The notes below the pieces were generated by a model. It was not told the DNA's origin. It did no database searches and was given only the letters and a program-made list of their open reading frames with translations. Below are positions 1-9,054 of a DNA stretch of 64,000 bases, in pieces. The DNA lies in NCBI RefSeq assembly GCF_017916365.1, contig NZ_JAFMSU010000001.1, positions 558,001 through 622,000 on the forward strand, given 5' to 3'. A program made the position numbers and the translations under genes. The stretch is from Rufibacter roseolus. Its GTDB lineage: Bacteria > Bacteroidota > Bacteroidia > Cytophagales > Hymenobacteraceae. Each line of letters starts with the position of its first letter. The first letter of the stretch is position 1.

Positions 1-196
1 CTTCCTGCAGAATGTACTGGAGGTTCTTCATGACCTGGTGCGTCTCGGTTTGGATATCTGCCTGTACTAATTGGCCAGTTTCCTGATCCAGGGCGATCTG
101 TCCAGAGATATACAAGGTATTACCGGCCATTACGGCCTGACTGTAGGGGCCGATGGGGGCCGGAGCAGATTTGCTTTCTATGATGTTGGTTGCCAT
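1..196 (-). CDS. ridA: RidA family protein, 5' part only
   Basis: Reading the minus strand from an ATG at 196 gives MATNIIESKSAPAPIGPYSQ followed by AVMAGNTLYISGQIALDQET, which is the typical start of the RidA/YjgF/Rid family, including the PIGPYSQAV signature and the SGQI strand. RidA proteins are about 125 residues and hydrolyse reactive imine/enamine intermediates (2-iminobutanoate, 2-iminopropanoate) released by PLP enzymes in the cytoplasm. About 65 codons are present; the gene runs off the left edge, so the conserved arginine and C-terminal half are not visible. Family membership is confident; the exact subfamily is not resolved. Confidence 0.9.
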   Translation of the reverse strand, partial: MATNIIESKSAPAPIGPYSQAVMAGNTLYISGQIALDQETGQLVQADIQTETHQVMKNLQYILQE

Positions 197-244
197 ATGC
201 AAAATGGTTAATCTGTATCTTTACAGGCTTAAAGGTACAGAAAT

Positions 245-658
245 ATGAACACATTGGTTTTAGCCACGGAAGAGCAGGAAGCAGAAGTAAGCCTTAAATT
301 CTATAACAGAGCCTATTTGCATTTACAAGACCCGGCAGAACTGAAAGCCTGGCTTCCGCAAGCGAATTTAGTGATTGATTTGCTTCTGCATGAGAGACCA
401 GAGCGCCTGGCGCAATACAACCAGCAAGGCAAAGGCGACAAACTAACCGTGTTCTTCAACGCAAACCATCTAAACCTAACGGAGTTTACCTCAGCTTACT
501 CCCCACTCAATTTCAACCTAGCCGGATTAATAGGCGAACCACTTGTGAACAAAGAAGTTCTGGAAGTAGTCCCTCTTCGCGAGGATTCCCACCGCTCTAT
601 TGACAAGGCTTTCGTGTTCCTGGCCTCGCTTTACCAATTGGTGAAGAATCACAAATAG
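245..658 (+). CDS. hypothetical protein, 137 aa
   Basis: I do not recognise this family. The 137-residue protein has no signal peptide or membrane segment, is mildly acidic and alternates hydrophobic strands with helices. A run near residues 33-50 (PQANLVIDLLLHERPERL) and a later NLAGLIGEP segment suggest a small alpha/beta fold, perhaps Rossmann-like, but no nucleotide-binding glycine motif is visible. It is divergent from ridA and separated by 48 bases. TATCTTTA at 216-223 resembles a Bacteroidota -7 box about 20 bases before the ATG. Codon use matches the host genes around it, so I think it is real. Confidence 0.65.
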   Translation: MNTLVLATEEQEAEVSLKFYNRAYLHLQDPAELKAWLPQANLVIDLLLHERPERLAQYNQQGKGDKLTVFFNANHLNLTEFTSAYSPLNFNLAGLIGEPLVNKEVLEVVPLREDSHRSIDKAFVFLASLYQLVKNHK

Positions 659-728
659 GGGTTTACAGCCTCTTTTCGCGAAAACAGCCTCAAAACAGAA
701 GGGTTTTATTGAGCCTTTGCTATTCTTC

Positions 729-989
729 CGCTGGCGCGAGCGTCCCGCTCGTGTGCACGTATTGCAGAAAGGACTTTGTCGGGCTTTTCAGAGATAAGGT
801 TCTCCAGCCTACTCAAGCCCTATCGCTCCTCCTCTTCTGTCATCTTGGAAAGATCTTGTGGGCGAACTAGAAAGGCATTAGAGAAACGGCACTACCGCTT
901 GCCCACAAGATCCTTGCAGGATGACAAAGGTGTGGGTGAAGTGATTATCAGCAATGCGTACGGACACGAGCGGGACGCTCGCGCCAGCG
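729..989. repeat. palindromic repeat element, copy 1
   Basis: A 261 bp non-coding element is bounded by a perfect 26 bp inverted repeat (729-754 and 964-989). Each end is itself a hairpin, CGAGCG-TCC-CGCTCG. Inside lies a second inverted pair (852-863 GATCTTGTGGGC and 901-912 GCCCACAAGATC). The same architecture recurs at 42080-42307 with different but again complementary end-hairpin bases. There is no transposase and no obvious target duplication. It fills most of the gap between the 137 aa gene and the DUF1501 gene. Confidence 0.85.
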
Positions 990-1038
990 GGGGAAGTATC
1001 CTTAGCTTGTTTTAAGGCTGTTTCCCAAAAACCAGCTT

Positions 1039-1078
1039 AAAACAGCAAGGGCAGCCGTAACGCTGCCCTTGCTGTTTT
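1039..1078. terminator. bidirectional intrinsic terminator
   Basis: A perfect 17 bp stem (1039-1055 with 1062-1078) with a six-base loop and A/T runs on both sides lies 28 bases beyond the stop of the DUF1501 gene. It can end that minus-strand transcript. It overlaps the right part of an intergenic palindrome at 1010-1043. Confidence 0.8.
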
Positions 1079-1105
1079 TATGAGTTGATGTGGTTAACTT
1101 TAGAA

Positions 1106-2371
1106 TCAGCCCTGGCGCATTACGCCTATTTTCTCACCGGTAAAGTCAGGGAAGAGGACTTTGTCATTCTTGATGTTTAGGTGTTTTCCGGCTACTTCGC
1201 TGAAAATACTCCGGAAATCTGTAGTGACGGGGAGGTCGCGGCCGTCTTCCAGATTTTCTTTGGCCAGCGGCGGCACGTGGCCGTGCACCATTCCGCCGTT
1301 CACGTCGTTGCCTAAGATAAATAGGCAGGAGCCTCGGCCGTGGTCGGTGCCGTTACTGCCGTTCTGGTGCACGGTGCGGCCAAACTCGGTCATCGTCATC
1401 ACGTTCACGTCATCCTGGTAGGCGTCCAGGTCTGTCCAGAAGGCGGTGATGCTTTGGCTCAGGTCATTCACGTTGCGGGCGAAAGTGCCGTTGGAGGTCC
1501 CTTGGTTGTAGTGCGTGTCCCATCCACCGGACTCGGCGAAAGCCACTTCCAGGCCCACGTCCATCTTGATCATCTGAGCGATCTGCTTCAGTGATTTTCC
1601 CAGCCCGGAGTTAGGGTAGACCGCATTGTTGGCCGGAATGTAGTTCTTGGAATCTATCTTTTGCAGCATCTTCACGGCCTCAAAACTCTCTTTGCCGGTT
1701 TTGTTCAGCAGGGAAGACGAGGTCTGGTCATACAAATCCTCAAAGTTCTTGGAGGCTAACGCCGCACCCTGTTGGTTTCCGCGCATCTGCACCCCGAAAT
1801 CCTGTAGGTTGCTGATGGCAATAGCGGCATGGTCGCCGTAGAAAGAGCGGGGCAACGATGACGTGAGGCTGACTGCCTGGAACGGGGTGGGCTCGTGGCC
1901 CAGTAAACCCACGGCCCGGTTGAGCCATCCGCTGGCTGTGCCTTTGTCAAAAGGGGTGCCGGTTTCCATGTAGTCCTGCGCATCGAAGTGGGAGCGGGTG
2001 GGGTTAGGAGAGCCCATGCCGTGCACAATGGCCAGGCGCTTCTCCCGGAACAAGGACTCAAACGACCGCATGGCCGGGTGCAACCCGAAACGCCCGTCCA
2101 GGTCCAGCAAGGGATTGGCCGAACTCTGCGCAGCAGTCATGAACAGGCCGGGTCGCGCCTGCTGCAGGAATTCATCGGTGAAGGGCGTCACGGCCATCAA
2201 ACCATCCATGGCACCCCGCTGAAAGATGCAGACCAGGATCTTGTTTTTCTTGTAGGGCAGCACCAGTTTGCTGCTACTGGCCGCCTGCGCCAAAAAATTA
2301 GGTACGCCGCCCAGGCCCGCCGCGAAAAGCGCCAGCGCCCCTGATTTCAGGAATCCTCTTCTGGTAGTCAT
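1106..2371 (-). CDS. DUF1501 domain-containing exported protein
   Basis: The 421-residue product matches the DUF1501 family (sulfatase-like alkaline-phosphatase fold, function unproven). It opens with TTRRGFLKSGALALFAAG, a twin-arginine (Tat) signal peptide, so it is probably folded in the cytoplasm and exported. Family landmarks include CIFQRGAMDGL near the N-terminus, HPAMRSFESLFREKRLAIVHGMG, SHFDAQDYMETG, GGWDTH and the metal-site-like MTMTEFGRTVHQNGSNGTDHGRG near the C-terminus. The upstream gene encodes DUF1800, 26 bases away; DUF1501/DUF1800 pairs are a frequent two-gene unit in Bacteroidota and Planctomycetota. Length is normal. The role of the pair is not established. Confidence 0.92.
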   Translation of the reverse strand: MTTRRGFLKSGALALFAAGLGGVPNFLAQAASSSKLVLPYKKNKILVCIFQRGAMDGLMAVTPFTDEFLQQARPGLFMTAAQSSANPLLDLDGRFGLHPAMRSFESLFREKRLAIVHGMGSPNPTRSHFDAQDYMETGTPFDKGTASGWLNRAVGLLGHEPTPFQAVSLTSSLPRSFYGDHAAIAISNLQDFGVQMRGNQQGAALASKNFEDLYDQTSSSLLNKTGKESFEAVKMLQKIDSKNYIPANNAVYPNSGLGKSLKQIAQMIKMDVGLEVAFAESGGWDTHYNQGTSNGTFARNVNDLSQSITAFWTDLDAYQDDVNVMTMTEFGRTVHQNGSNGTDHGRGSCLFILGNDVNGGMVHGHVPPLAKENLEDGRDLPVTTDFRSIFSEVAGKHLNIKNDKVLFPDFTGEKIGVMRQG

Positions 2372-2397
2372 CTCAATTTTTTTGCGGGTTAAACAGA

Positions 2398-4416
2398 TTA
2401 TCTGCGCTGGAACTCAGGGGACCCAATGATGATGCCCACCACCTGGGCCAGCATGGGTGTGTTGGTGCCTTTCAGGGCCTTGGGGTTCATCGGCATGGCA
2501 GGGTCTTTCTTCTGGTTCTTTTTACCGTCCTGGCCTTTTTTCTCCTGCATTTCAATCATCATCTCATCCTCTTGCACCCGGGTTTCGTTCTGCATTGCCA
2601 CTGGCTTTTTATTAGCCGCTGCATCTACCTTCTGCCCGAAACTAGGATCAGTGAGCGTGGGCGTTAAGCGTTTGATAGTGGCCTCCAGATTGCGCTCGGG
2701 CAGCAGGAACTGGCTGTAGGTGAGCAAAGCTGCCTCGGCGCTTTCCGGTTCCCGATTTTGGTTCAGGGCTACCAAGTCAAAGGAAATGCCCTTTATCTTC
2801 TGCGAAGCCAAAGCCAGCCCAAAGTTCATGCGGTTGAGCAAGGAGCCGGTGTTGATCCAGTAAGTGCCTTTATCTGGGAAGCCAGTAGGAGCTTGGTAAT
2901 AGTAGATTCGCTCGCCCATTTTGGTGATCCAAGCATTCAAGGGAGCGGGGTCCTGAATGTCAGCGTTGAGGCTGCGCACTGAACTAATGGCCAGTTCAAA
3001 CGGCGACTTGGTTTTCTCCCGCAAGGCCTCTTTGCTCCAGAACTCGGGCGCGGTGACCATGGTCAGCAACACCTCCTTGATGTCTCCGTCCTTCTCCCGA
3101 AAGGTTTTGGCCATCTTGTCTATTAGGCTCTGGGGCGGCGTATCATTTACGAACCGGATAGCCAGCTTTCTGGAGATGAACTTTGCCGTTGATGGATGGT
3201 GAGCTAGTAAATTGATCAGCCGCAGGCCTTCTTCGTAGCCGCCGTTAGCCGGAAAATTGGTGCCCAGCACTACTTTCGGTCCCTGGTCATGCTTATTGGC
3301 CGCGAAGAAGAAGTCTCCTTCCTGCACACTGCCTTGTTTTTCCAGCAAAGCAGCCCGGTCTGGGTTCTGCTCAGAAGCTGGCCTTTTCAGGTTAAAATGA
3401 TTCATCTCGGGGTTGATGGTCCAACCAGTTAAGATGCGGGCTGCCTGCGTCACATCCTGCTGGGTATAACCACCATCTACTCCTAGGGTATGCAGTTCCA
3501 TGATCTCGCGGGCGTAGTTCTCATTCAAGCCCGCACCTCTTTTAACTGTCTTTATTTTCTGAGCCAATTGCTTTTGCTGTAGCGCGGTGTCTTGGGCCAG
3601 ACGGGCCTCCAGCATTAGTTGTTGGCGCTCCTGCCGCTTTTTCTGCTCCGGGGTGAGGCTTTGTTTTTCGGCTACGCTTTTGAAATTGTCCAGATACGCC
3701 AGCATAGCAGGTGATTTAGCCGTGGCCAGCAAAATAGTCTCGAACTTGCCCAATACATTAGGCCTGATCACATCCCGCTCATAGGAGGTAAGGTACAGGT
3801 CGCAGTTCTTGTTCGTGAGCGAAACGTTGAAATGGTTAAACCAGAAGCTAGTCAGGATTTCCTGTAATTGGTTCTGCGAGTAAGTGGCCCGCAGGATTTT
3901 TTGATTGAAGAGCGCATTGTGAAGTTCCCCCTGCGGCCTGAAGCCTTTTTCCCGCATATAGGCACCCAGTTTCTCCCTTTGCGCTATTCTGCCTTCTTTG
4001 GTCAGTTCACTGTTCTTGAGGGAATCTATATGAAAGACACCTTCCTGCATTCCCAGCTTCAGGATTTGGCCTTTCTGCGGGTAGTAGTACACAATCTCCT
4101 CATTTGACATCTTCAAAGAGCGGTAGGGAGCAAGCTTCTGCTCCAGTTCAGGGTCAGGTAGATTGGCCTGGAGCTGCTGCGCAAACCATTTCTCCAGCCC
4201 TATTTTCACCACCTCATCTACCTGACCTGGCTTGGAGCCGAAGGTGAAACGGCTAAGTAAATGAGCCGCCGCCTGCCGCTCGGTGAGGCCCGCCTTTTTA
4301 TAGGGGAATTTGGGCACTTTTGCCACCGGTTCCGCTGCACTTCCAAATGAGGAAAGTAGGCAAATTGAGAAGACGAAGACCAGCGCCTGACCGGGATATC
4401 TAAACATACGGTGCAT
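2398..4416 (-). CDS. DUF1800 domain-containing exported protein
   Basis: A 672-residue protein with a Sec-type signal peptide (MHRMFRYPGQALVFVFSICL, cleavage likely after FGSAAEP). The body matches DUF1800: AAHLLSRFTFGSKPGQVDEV at the start of the domain, FWFNHFNVS, GLNENYAREIMELHTLGVDG and a GYTQQDVTQAARILTGW segment. Two low-complexity insertions stand out: a Lys/Gln-rich helix near residues 258-290 and a Lys/Met-rich stretch (QEKKGQDGKKNQKK) near the C-terminus. It is first in a two-gene operon with the DUF1501 protein downstream. Function is unknown; the constant pairing suggests the two act together outside the cytoplasm. Confidence 0.9.
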   Translation of the reverse strand: MHRMFRYPGQALVFVFSICLLSSFGSAAEPVAKVPKFPYKKAGLTERQAAAHLLSRFTFGSKPGQVDEVVKIGLEKWFAQQLQANLPDPELEQKLAPYRSLKMSNEEIVYYYPQKGQILKLGMQEGVFHIDSLKNSELTKEGRIAQREKLGAYMREKGFRPQGELHNALFNQKILRATYSQNQLQEILTSFWFNHFNVSLTNKNCDLYLTSYERDVIRPNVLGKFETILLATAKSPAMLAYLDNFKSVAEKQSLTPEQKKRQERQQLMLEARLAQDTALQQKQLAQKIKTVKRGAGLNENYAREIMELHTLGVDGGYTQQDVTQAARILTGWTINPEMNHFNLKRPASEQNPDRAALLEKQGSVQEGDFFFAANKHDQGPKVVLGTNFPANGGYEEGLRLINLLAHHPSTAKFISRKLAIRFVNDTPPQSLIDKMAKTFREKDGDIKEVLLTMVTAPEFWSKEALREKTKSPFELAISSVRSLNADIQDPAPLNAWITKMGERIYYYQAPTGFPDKGTYWINTGSLLNRMNFGLALASQKIKGISFDLVALNQNREPESAEAALLTYSQFLLPERNLEATIKRLTPTLTDPSFGQKVDAAANKKPVAMQNETRVQEDEMMIEMQEKKGQDGKKNQKKDPAMPMNPKALKGTNTPMLAQVVGIIIGSPEFQRR

Positions 4417-4920
4417 ACTGCCGATATTTTAAGTGATTACTTTCTGTCTCAAGGCTGAGGTTACGGTTAACGATATATTGTTCTGCCGCCAAACCCGTGT
4501 GCGAGGTGCTTTCTAAATGCTTTTGCTCATGCTTCCTGGTTCATTCCAAAGTGAGAACGGCACAGGAAGCACGGGGCCTTTAGCCTGAGCTACCCGCTTT
4601 TTCCTATAGAGCGGAGAATGGGCGTAATGGTTTAATGTTAATAAAAAGATATTCTGCGAGAATCCCAAGTACTTGGCTAATAAACAGCCATTTACCATTA
4701 GGATCAAGCACTTGTCATCATTCCCAGAGTAGTTCCCCTAGTGCTTTATCTAGTGCCTATGATTTTAAAGTGGGCTTTTTATAGGACTAGAAGTAGTCTC
4801 CGTTTTTGAGCTTGTTTTAACAAAAACAGGTCCAAAATACGCAATCAAACAAGGAAGCAATCTAAATGAAAAAGGGGAAGCCAAACGGCTTCCCCTTTTC
4901 AGATTTATGATGGGTAAAAA
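4417..4920. other. intergenic region without a supported gene
   Basis: About 500 bases upstream of the DUF1800 gene and downstream of glmS. It holds one degenerate copy of the host intergenic palindrome (about 4806-4835) and the glmS terminator. A 64-codon minus-strand frame at 4513-4707 lacks a ribosome site and any recognisable feature, so I do not call it. Confidence 0.6.
4869..4899 (-). terminator. glmS intrinsic terminator
   Basis: A 13 bp stem with an AAAC loop (4869-4899) lies 22 bases past the glmS stop. On the minus strand the stem is followed by a T run, as expected for a Rho-independent terminator. Confidence 0.85.
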
Positions 4921-6759
4921 TTACTCTACAGTTACAGACTTAGCCAGGTTCCGTGGCTGGTCAACGTTACAGCCGCGCAGTACCGCAATGTGGTAGCTCA
5001 GCAACTGTAAAGGTATAACCGAGATCAACGGCATCAAGGCTTCGTGGGTGTTAGGCACCTCAATCACGAATTCAGCCATCTGCGGGATCACGGTATCACC
5101 TTCGGTAACCACCGCAATCACTCTACCCTTACGGGCTCTTACTTCCTGTACGTTAGAAACAATCTTCTCGTAAGAACTGTCTTTGGTGGCAATTACCACC
5201 ACTGGCATGTTCTCATCAATCAACGCGATAGGTCCGTGCTTCATTTCTGCCGCCGGATATCCTTCTGCGTGGATGTAAGAGATCTCTTTCAGTTTCAAGG
5301 CGCCTTCCAAAGCTACCGGGAAGTTGAAACCACGACCTAGGTATATAAAGTTAGTGGCGTCTTTGAAGATCTCAGAAATAGCCTGGATCTCTTTGTCTAA
5401 CTGAAGTGCCTGCTCCACTTTAGCCGGGATTTTCTCCATCTCTAGCATTAAGCTACGTAAAGCAGTCAGCTCCATCGTGCCGCGCATCTCGGCAATCATC
5501 ATCGCGATAAGGGAAAGAACCGTTACCTGGGCGGTGAAAGCTTTGGTACTAGCCACCCCAATCTCAGGACCGGCGTGGGTATAGGCACCAGCATCGGTAG
5601 CCCGGGCAATAGAAGAACCTACCACATTACACACCCCAAAGATCATGGCGCCTTTTGATTTGGCCAGTTCCAGGGCGGCAAGCGTATCAGCGGTCTCACC
5701 AGATTGGGAAATCGCTACTACGATATCTCCCTCACGGATTACCGGGTTCCGGTAACGGAACTCAGAGGCATATTCTACTTCTACCGGGATACGGGCAAAC
5801 TCCTCAATCATGTACTCGGCCACCAAACCAGCATGCCATGAAGTACCGCACGCCACGATGATGATACGATCAGCGTTCTTGAAACGGGTAGCATACTCTC
5901 TGATGCTGGACATGGTCAACTGCGTGTTCTCTGCCACCAGACGGCCGCGCATGCTGTCCATGATAGAACGAGGCTGCTCAAAAATCTCTTTCAGCATGAA
6001 GTGCGGGTAACCGCCTTTTTCAATGGCTTCCAGTTCCAGCTCCAGTTTCTGGATGTAAGGCGTCTGTACCACATCTTCTTTGGTGCGGATGTCCAGAACG
6101 CCATCTTTAATTACGGCAATCTCAAAATCATTCAGATACACTACTTCATTCGTGTACTCAATGATTGGAGTAGCGTCTGAGGCCAGGAAGTACTCACCTT
6201 TGCCTACACCAATCACCAACGGGCTACCTTTGCGGGCCGCTACCAATTGAGTAGGGGAATCATGGGAGATAACCACGATGGCGTAAGCGCCTACTACCTC
6301 GTGCAAGGCCAGACGTACAGCTTCTGCGAGAGAAACATTGCTGTTCTTCTGTACATCTTCAATGAGGTTCACGAATACCTCAGAGTCAGTATCGCTGTGG
6401 AACTCGTAGCCCTTGTTGATTAAGTGTTTTTTAAGGGAAGCGTAGTTCTCAATGATGCCATTATGGATAATAGCAATCTTCTTGGAGGTAGAATAGTGCG
6501 GGTGCGCATTGGCATCGTTCGGCTCGCCGTGGGTTGCCCAACGGGTATGGCCAATACCAATGGTACTGCTGGTGTCCTGGTTACCGATATGCGCTTCTAA
6601 ATCGGCGACTTTACCTTTTTTCTTATAAACTTTAAGATCACCATCGTTTAACAAAGCTACACCGGCACTGTCGTAACCGCGGTACTCCAAACGCTTCAAT
6701 CCTTTCAAGATAATGGGACAGGCTTCTCTCTGTCCTACATAAGCTACTATTCCACACAT
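4921..6759 (-). CDS. glmS: glutamine--fructose-6-phosphate aminotransferase (isomerizing)
   Basis: This 612-residue enzyme makes glucosamine 6-phosphate from fructose 6-phosphate and glutamine, the first committed step towards UDP-GlcNAc for peptidoglycan and lipid A. The N-terminus is MCGIVAYVGQREA with Cys2 as the glutaminase nucleophile, followed by GHTRWATHGEPNDANAHPH and the HNGIIENY motif of class II amidotransferases. Two SIS sugar-isomerase domains follow (CGTSWHAG and SQSGETADTLAAL; then LGRGFNFPVALEGALKLKE), ending in the canonical NLAKSVTVE. Length and ends are typical, so the protein is intact. It follows the DUF4270 gene by 46 bases on the same strand and is probably co-transcribed. 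No glmS ribozyme is visible upstream. Confidence 0.98.
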   Translation of the reverse strand: MCGIVAYVGQREACPIILKGLKRLEYRGYDSAGVALLNDGDLKVYKKKGKVADLEAHIGNQDTSSTIGIGHTRWATHGEPNDANAHPHYSTSKKIAIIHNGIIENYASLKKHLINKGYEFHSDTDSEVFVNLIEDVQKNSNVSLAEAVRLALHEVVGAYAIVVISHDSPTQLVAARKGSPLVIGVGKGEYFLASDATPIIEYTNEVVYLNDFEIAVIKDGVLDIRTKEDVVQTPYIQKLELELEAIEKGGYPHFMLKEIFEQPRSIMDSMRGRLVAENTQLTMSSIREYATRFKNADRIIIVACGTSWHAGLVAEYMIEEFARIPVEVEYASEFRYRNPVIREGDIVVAISQSGETADTLAALELAKSKGAMIFGVCNVVGSSIARATDAGAYTHAGPEIGVASTKAFTAQVTVLSLIAMMIAEMRGTMELTALRSLMLEMEKIPAKVEQALQLDKEIQAISEIFKDATNFIYLGRGFNFPVALEGALKLKEISYIHAEGYPAAEMKHGPIALIDENMPVVVIATKDSSYEKIVSNVQEVRARKGRVIAVVTEGDTVIPQMAEFVIEVPNTHEALMPLISVIPLQLLSYHIAVLRGCNVDQPRNLAKSVTVE

Positions 6760-6805
6760 AGTGATGTAATCTACTGTTTAGCTAGGGGTATATAAAAAAT
6801 AATAA

Positions 6806-8212
6806 TTATTGAGCAGTTGAATAGAAGAGTCTTAGCTTGATCCGGCGCTCAGCGCTGGGGCTTTGATTCGCTTCTATAATAGCCCGGTTTACAGTCTGTG
6901 CCAGGTTAGAAGGCGTTGACAGGGAACTGCTCACGTTGGAAGGCAGTAGAATAAGGCCATTGTTCGTTCTTCTGTTATAAAGCAGGTTCTGCATATAGCT
7001 AGTGATATTGACCACATACACATAGCCTCCTTTTGCCCCTCTATACTGGAGGGTAGCGGGAGCGGTAGAGTTTTCCGCCAACAGGGCGCTTGGTACTCCG
7101 GCGTTCAACGCAATCCGGTTAGAGGTGGTTGCTTCCACCACGGTAATAACTGGAGGCAATAGAGCGGAGTCTTTGGCGGTGATTACGGTGGAGGTTACCA
7201 GCGGGATAATCAGTTCGGCTTTGTTGATGGCCAGGTTCTGTTCTCCGCCGGACTGCGTCTTACGGAACTCAGCAAGATAAGGCAATTCTATTTTAGTAAC
7301 CAGCCCGGCCCCAGCCTGAAGGTAGGTGCGGTTTCCCGCGTTGGCAGATGACAGGGTATTGCCGGTGGCGGTTAAAGAAGCAAGTGGCGTTGCGGCTCGG
7401 TTTGCCTCAATATGGTTGTAATATCGGTCAGTGAACAGCAGCGAAGTAGTCTTTGCTATATTTTTCTTTGACTTGTAGTGCAACGTAAGCGTTGTGTTGG
7501 CAGAAGTGGGCAGGAACCCTACAATGCTGCCTTGCTCATCAGAACCGTTTGCGGGTACAAGAGCCAGGCCGTTGATGACGTTGGCAAACGTTTGGGTGGA
7601 GGAAGTCTGCGCCAAAGCCTGAAGAACCTCATTCGCGAAAGCGCCGGTTATCTTGATCTTCAATAAAAGCGGCAGCGTTTTGGTCGTATCAGTGGTGCTT
7701 CTATAGGTAGTGCTAGGCCGGGGGCTGAAGGTCACACTCCCTACCGGGGTTTCATTGTACGCCATCGGCTCATTGATGAAATAGGTCTCATCATCTCTGA
7801 AAGCCTGGGTCAGACGATGGACATTCATGGCTATGGCCTTGGTAGTATCCCCGAAAGCATAGTTGTAGTCCAGGTTGATGACCAAGGAGTCAGCGCCTTT
7901 GCTTACATCAATGGAGTCAGCGTTGGCAGGAAAAGTCAGGGGAGCAAACTCTGCGTACGTTTTAGCTGTCACGGTTCCAAATACGGGATCAGTGATTCTA
8001 CCAACCTGTACCCGAGCCGCGCCCAAACCAATAATAGAGTCTTTCAGTAAAACAGTAGAAGCTCTTACTGTAGCTGTGTCTGTATAAGAAGTGCCTATCT
8101 GGGTACCTGGTTCCTGCAGCTCCAAACCAATAGCCGTTGGGTCTTCGCATGCAGTGAAAAAGAAAGAGAAAATAAAGAGTACAGCAGCTGCTTTACTAAT
8201 TCGCAAGTTCAT
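6806..8212 (-). CDS. DUF4270 family lipoprotein
   Basis: A 468-residue lipoprotein. I place the start at the ATG at 8212 because it yields a clean lipoprotein signal (MNLRISKAAAVLFIFSFFFT then ACED, lipobox FTAC); the longer frame to 8302 would put 30 unrelated residues before it. After the Cys come DPTAIGLELQEPGTQIGTSY, the usual DUF4270 opening, and a long beta-rich body that ends near RRIKLRLFYSTAQ. DUF4270 is a Bacteroidota family of unknown function. The first 17 bases overlap the end of the starch-synthase-like gene, which indicates translational coupling, and glmS follows; this trio is a recurring gene order in Cytophagales. Confidence 0.88.
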   Translation of the reverse strand: MNLRISKAAAVLFIFSFFFTACEDPTAIGLELQEPGTQIGTSYTDTATVRASTVLLKDSIIGLGAARVQVGRITDPVFGTVTAKTYAEFAPLTFPANADSIDVSKGADSLVINLDYNYAFGDTTKAIAMNVHRLTQAFRDDETYFINEPMAYNETPVGSVTFSPRPSTTYRSTTDTTKTLPLLLKIKITGAFANEVLQALAQTSSTQTFANVINGLALVPANGSDEQGSIVGFLPTSANTTLTLHYKSKKNIAKTTSLLFTDRYYNHIEANRAATPLASLTATGNTLSSANAGNRTYLQAGAGLVTKIELPYLAEFRKTQSGGEQNLAINKAELIIPLVTSTVITAKDSALLPPVITVVEATTSNRIALNAGVPSALLAENSTAPATLQYRGAKGGYVYVVNITSYMQNLLYNRRTNNGLILLPSNVSSSLSTPSNLAQTVNRAIIEANQSPSAERRIKLRLFYSTAQ

Positions 8213-9008
8213 TATACAAGTTAAAGTAAGAATCCAGGGTGTTTTCGTCTGAGCTAATGGTGTTGATCTGCTTGGTGCTGTTATACTCCTGAAACATGGC
8301 ATTCAGGTTGTCGCTGAAGTCCTCGTTTGACTTGATCACCATATCAGCATACTGAAGGCCCATTTTGATGAAAGCACCGAAGTCACCTGATCTCAGGTTC
8401 GTCAGCATCTCGTCTTCAATGTCCAGCATCTTGGCTTTTTCCAGCAGATCGCCCTCAAATTTGTGGGTGAACTCACTGTTGTAAACCGAGAACACAGATT
8501 TGGCCGTCTTGAAGATAGGATCATTCTTATAAGTGCTCTTCAGGTACAGCGGAATCAGGCTCGTCATCCAGTCGTTGCAGTGTACAATGTCTGGGGCCCA
8601 GCCCAGTTTCTTCACCGTCTCTAACACGCCTTTGCAGAAAAAGATGGCCCGCTCATCATTGTCTGGATAGAATTTATTGTCTTTGTCCACCAAAACGGAC
8701 TTGCGGTGGAAATAGTCTTCGTTGTCAATAAAATAAACCTGGAGTTTGGCATTTGGGATAGAGGCCACCTTGATAATCAGGGGCTTTTCCTCTTCGCCAA
8801 CGGCAATATTGATGCCAGAAAGGCGAACCACCTCGTGCAGGCGGTTCTTGCGCTCGTTGATCAAACCAAACCGAGGCACAAAAATCCTTACTTCCATCCC
8901 ACGCTCTTGCATCGCTTGTGGCAACATCCTCAGGAATTCCGCTACTTTTGTGGTTTGCAGAAAGGGATCAATCTCAGTAGCCGCGTATAAGATTCTCAAT
9001 TTGGACAT
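8196..9008 (-). CDS. starch/glycogen synthase catalytic-domain protein (N-terminal half only)
   Basis: The 270-residue product matches the N-terminal Rossmann domain of GT5 starch/glycogen synthases: KLRILYAATEIDPFLQTTKV, then VRIFVPRFGLINERKNRLHE, VYFIDNEDYFHRK, FFCKGVLE and the PDIVHCNDWMTSLIPLYL segment. The C-terminal nucleotide-sugar domain of a roughly 480-residue GT-B synthase is absent, and the usual KTGGL loop near the start is replaced by TTKVAE. The gene is not a fresh truncation: it has its own promoter and is coupled to DUF4270 downstream. It may be a diverged stand-alone domain with a role other than glycogen synthesis. Confidence 0.82.
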   Translation of the reverse strand: MSKLRILYAATEIDPFLQTTKVAEFLRMLPQAMQERGMEVRIFVPRFGLINERKNRLHEVVRLSGINIAVGEEEKPLIIKVASIPNAKLQVYFIDNEDYFHRKSVLVDKDNKFYPDNDERAIFFCKGVLETVKKLGWAPDIVHCNDWMTSLIPLYLKSTYKNDPIFKTAKSVFSVYNSEFTHKFEGDLLEKAKMLDIEDEMLTNLRSGDFGAFIKMGLQYADMVIKSNEDFSDNLNAMFQEYNSTKQINTISSDENTLDSYFNLYNELAN

Positions 9009-9054
9009 AGGTTGGAGTGATTAAAATAAAACAGGCAATAGTAATTGCGAAATG

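Noticed and set aside
776-1015. 79-codon plus-strand frame
   Set aside because: It lies across the palindromic element, and its sequence is made of the repeat arms; no ribosome site.
4513-4707. 64-codon minus-strand frame in the gap after glmS
   Set aside because: No family, signal or ribosome site; base composition of non-coding sequence.
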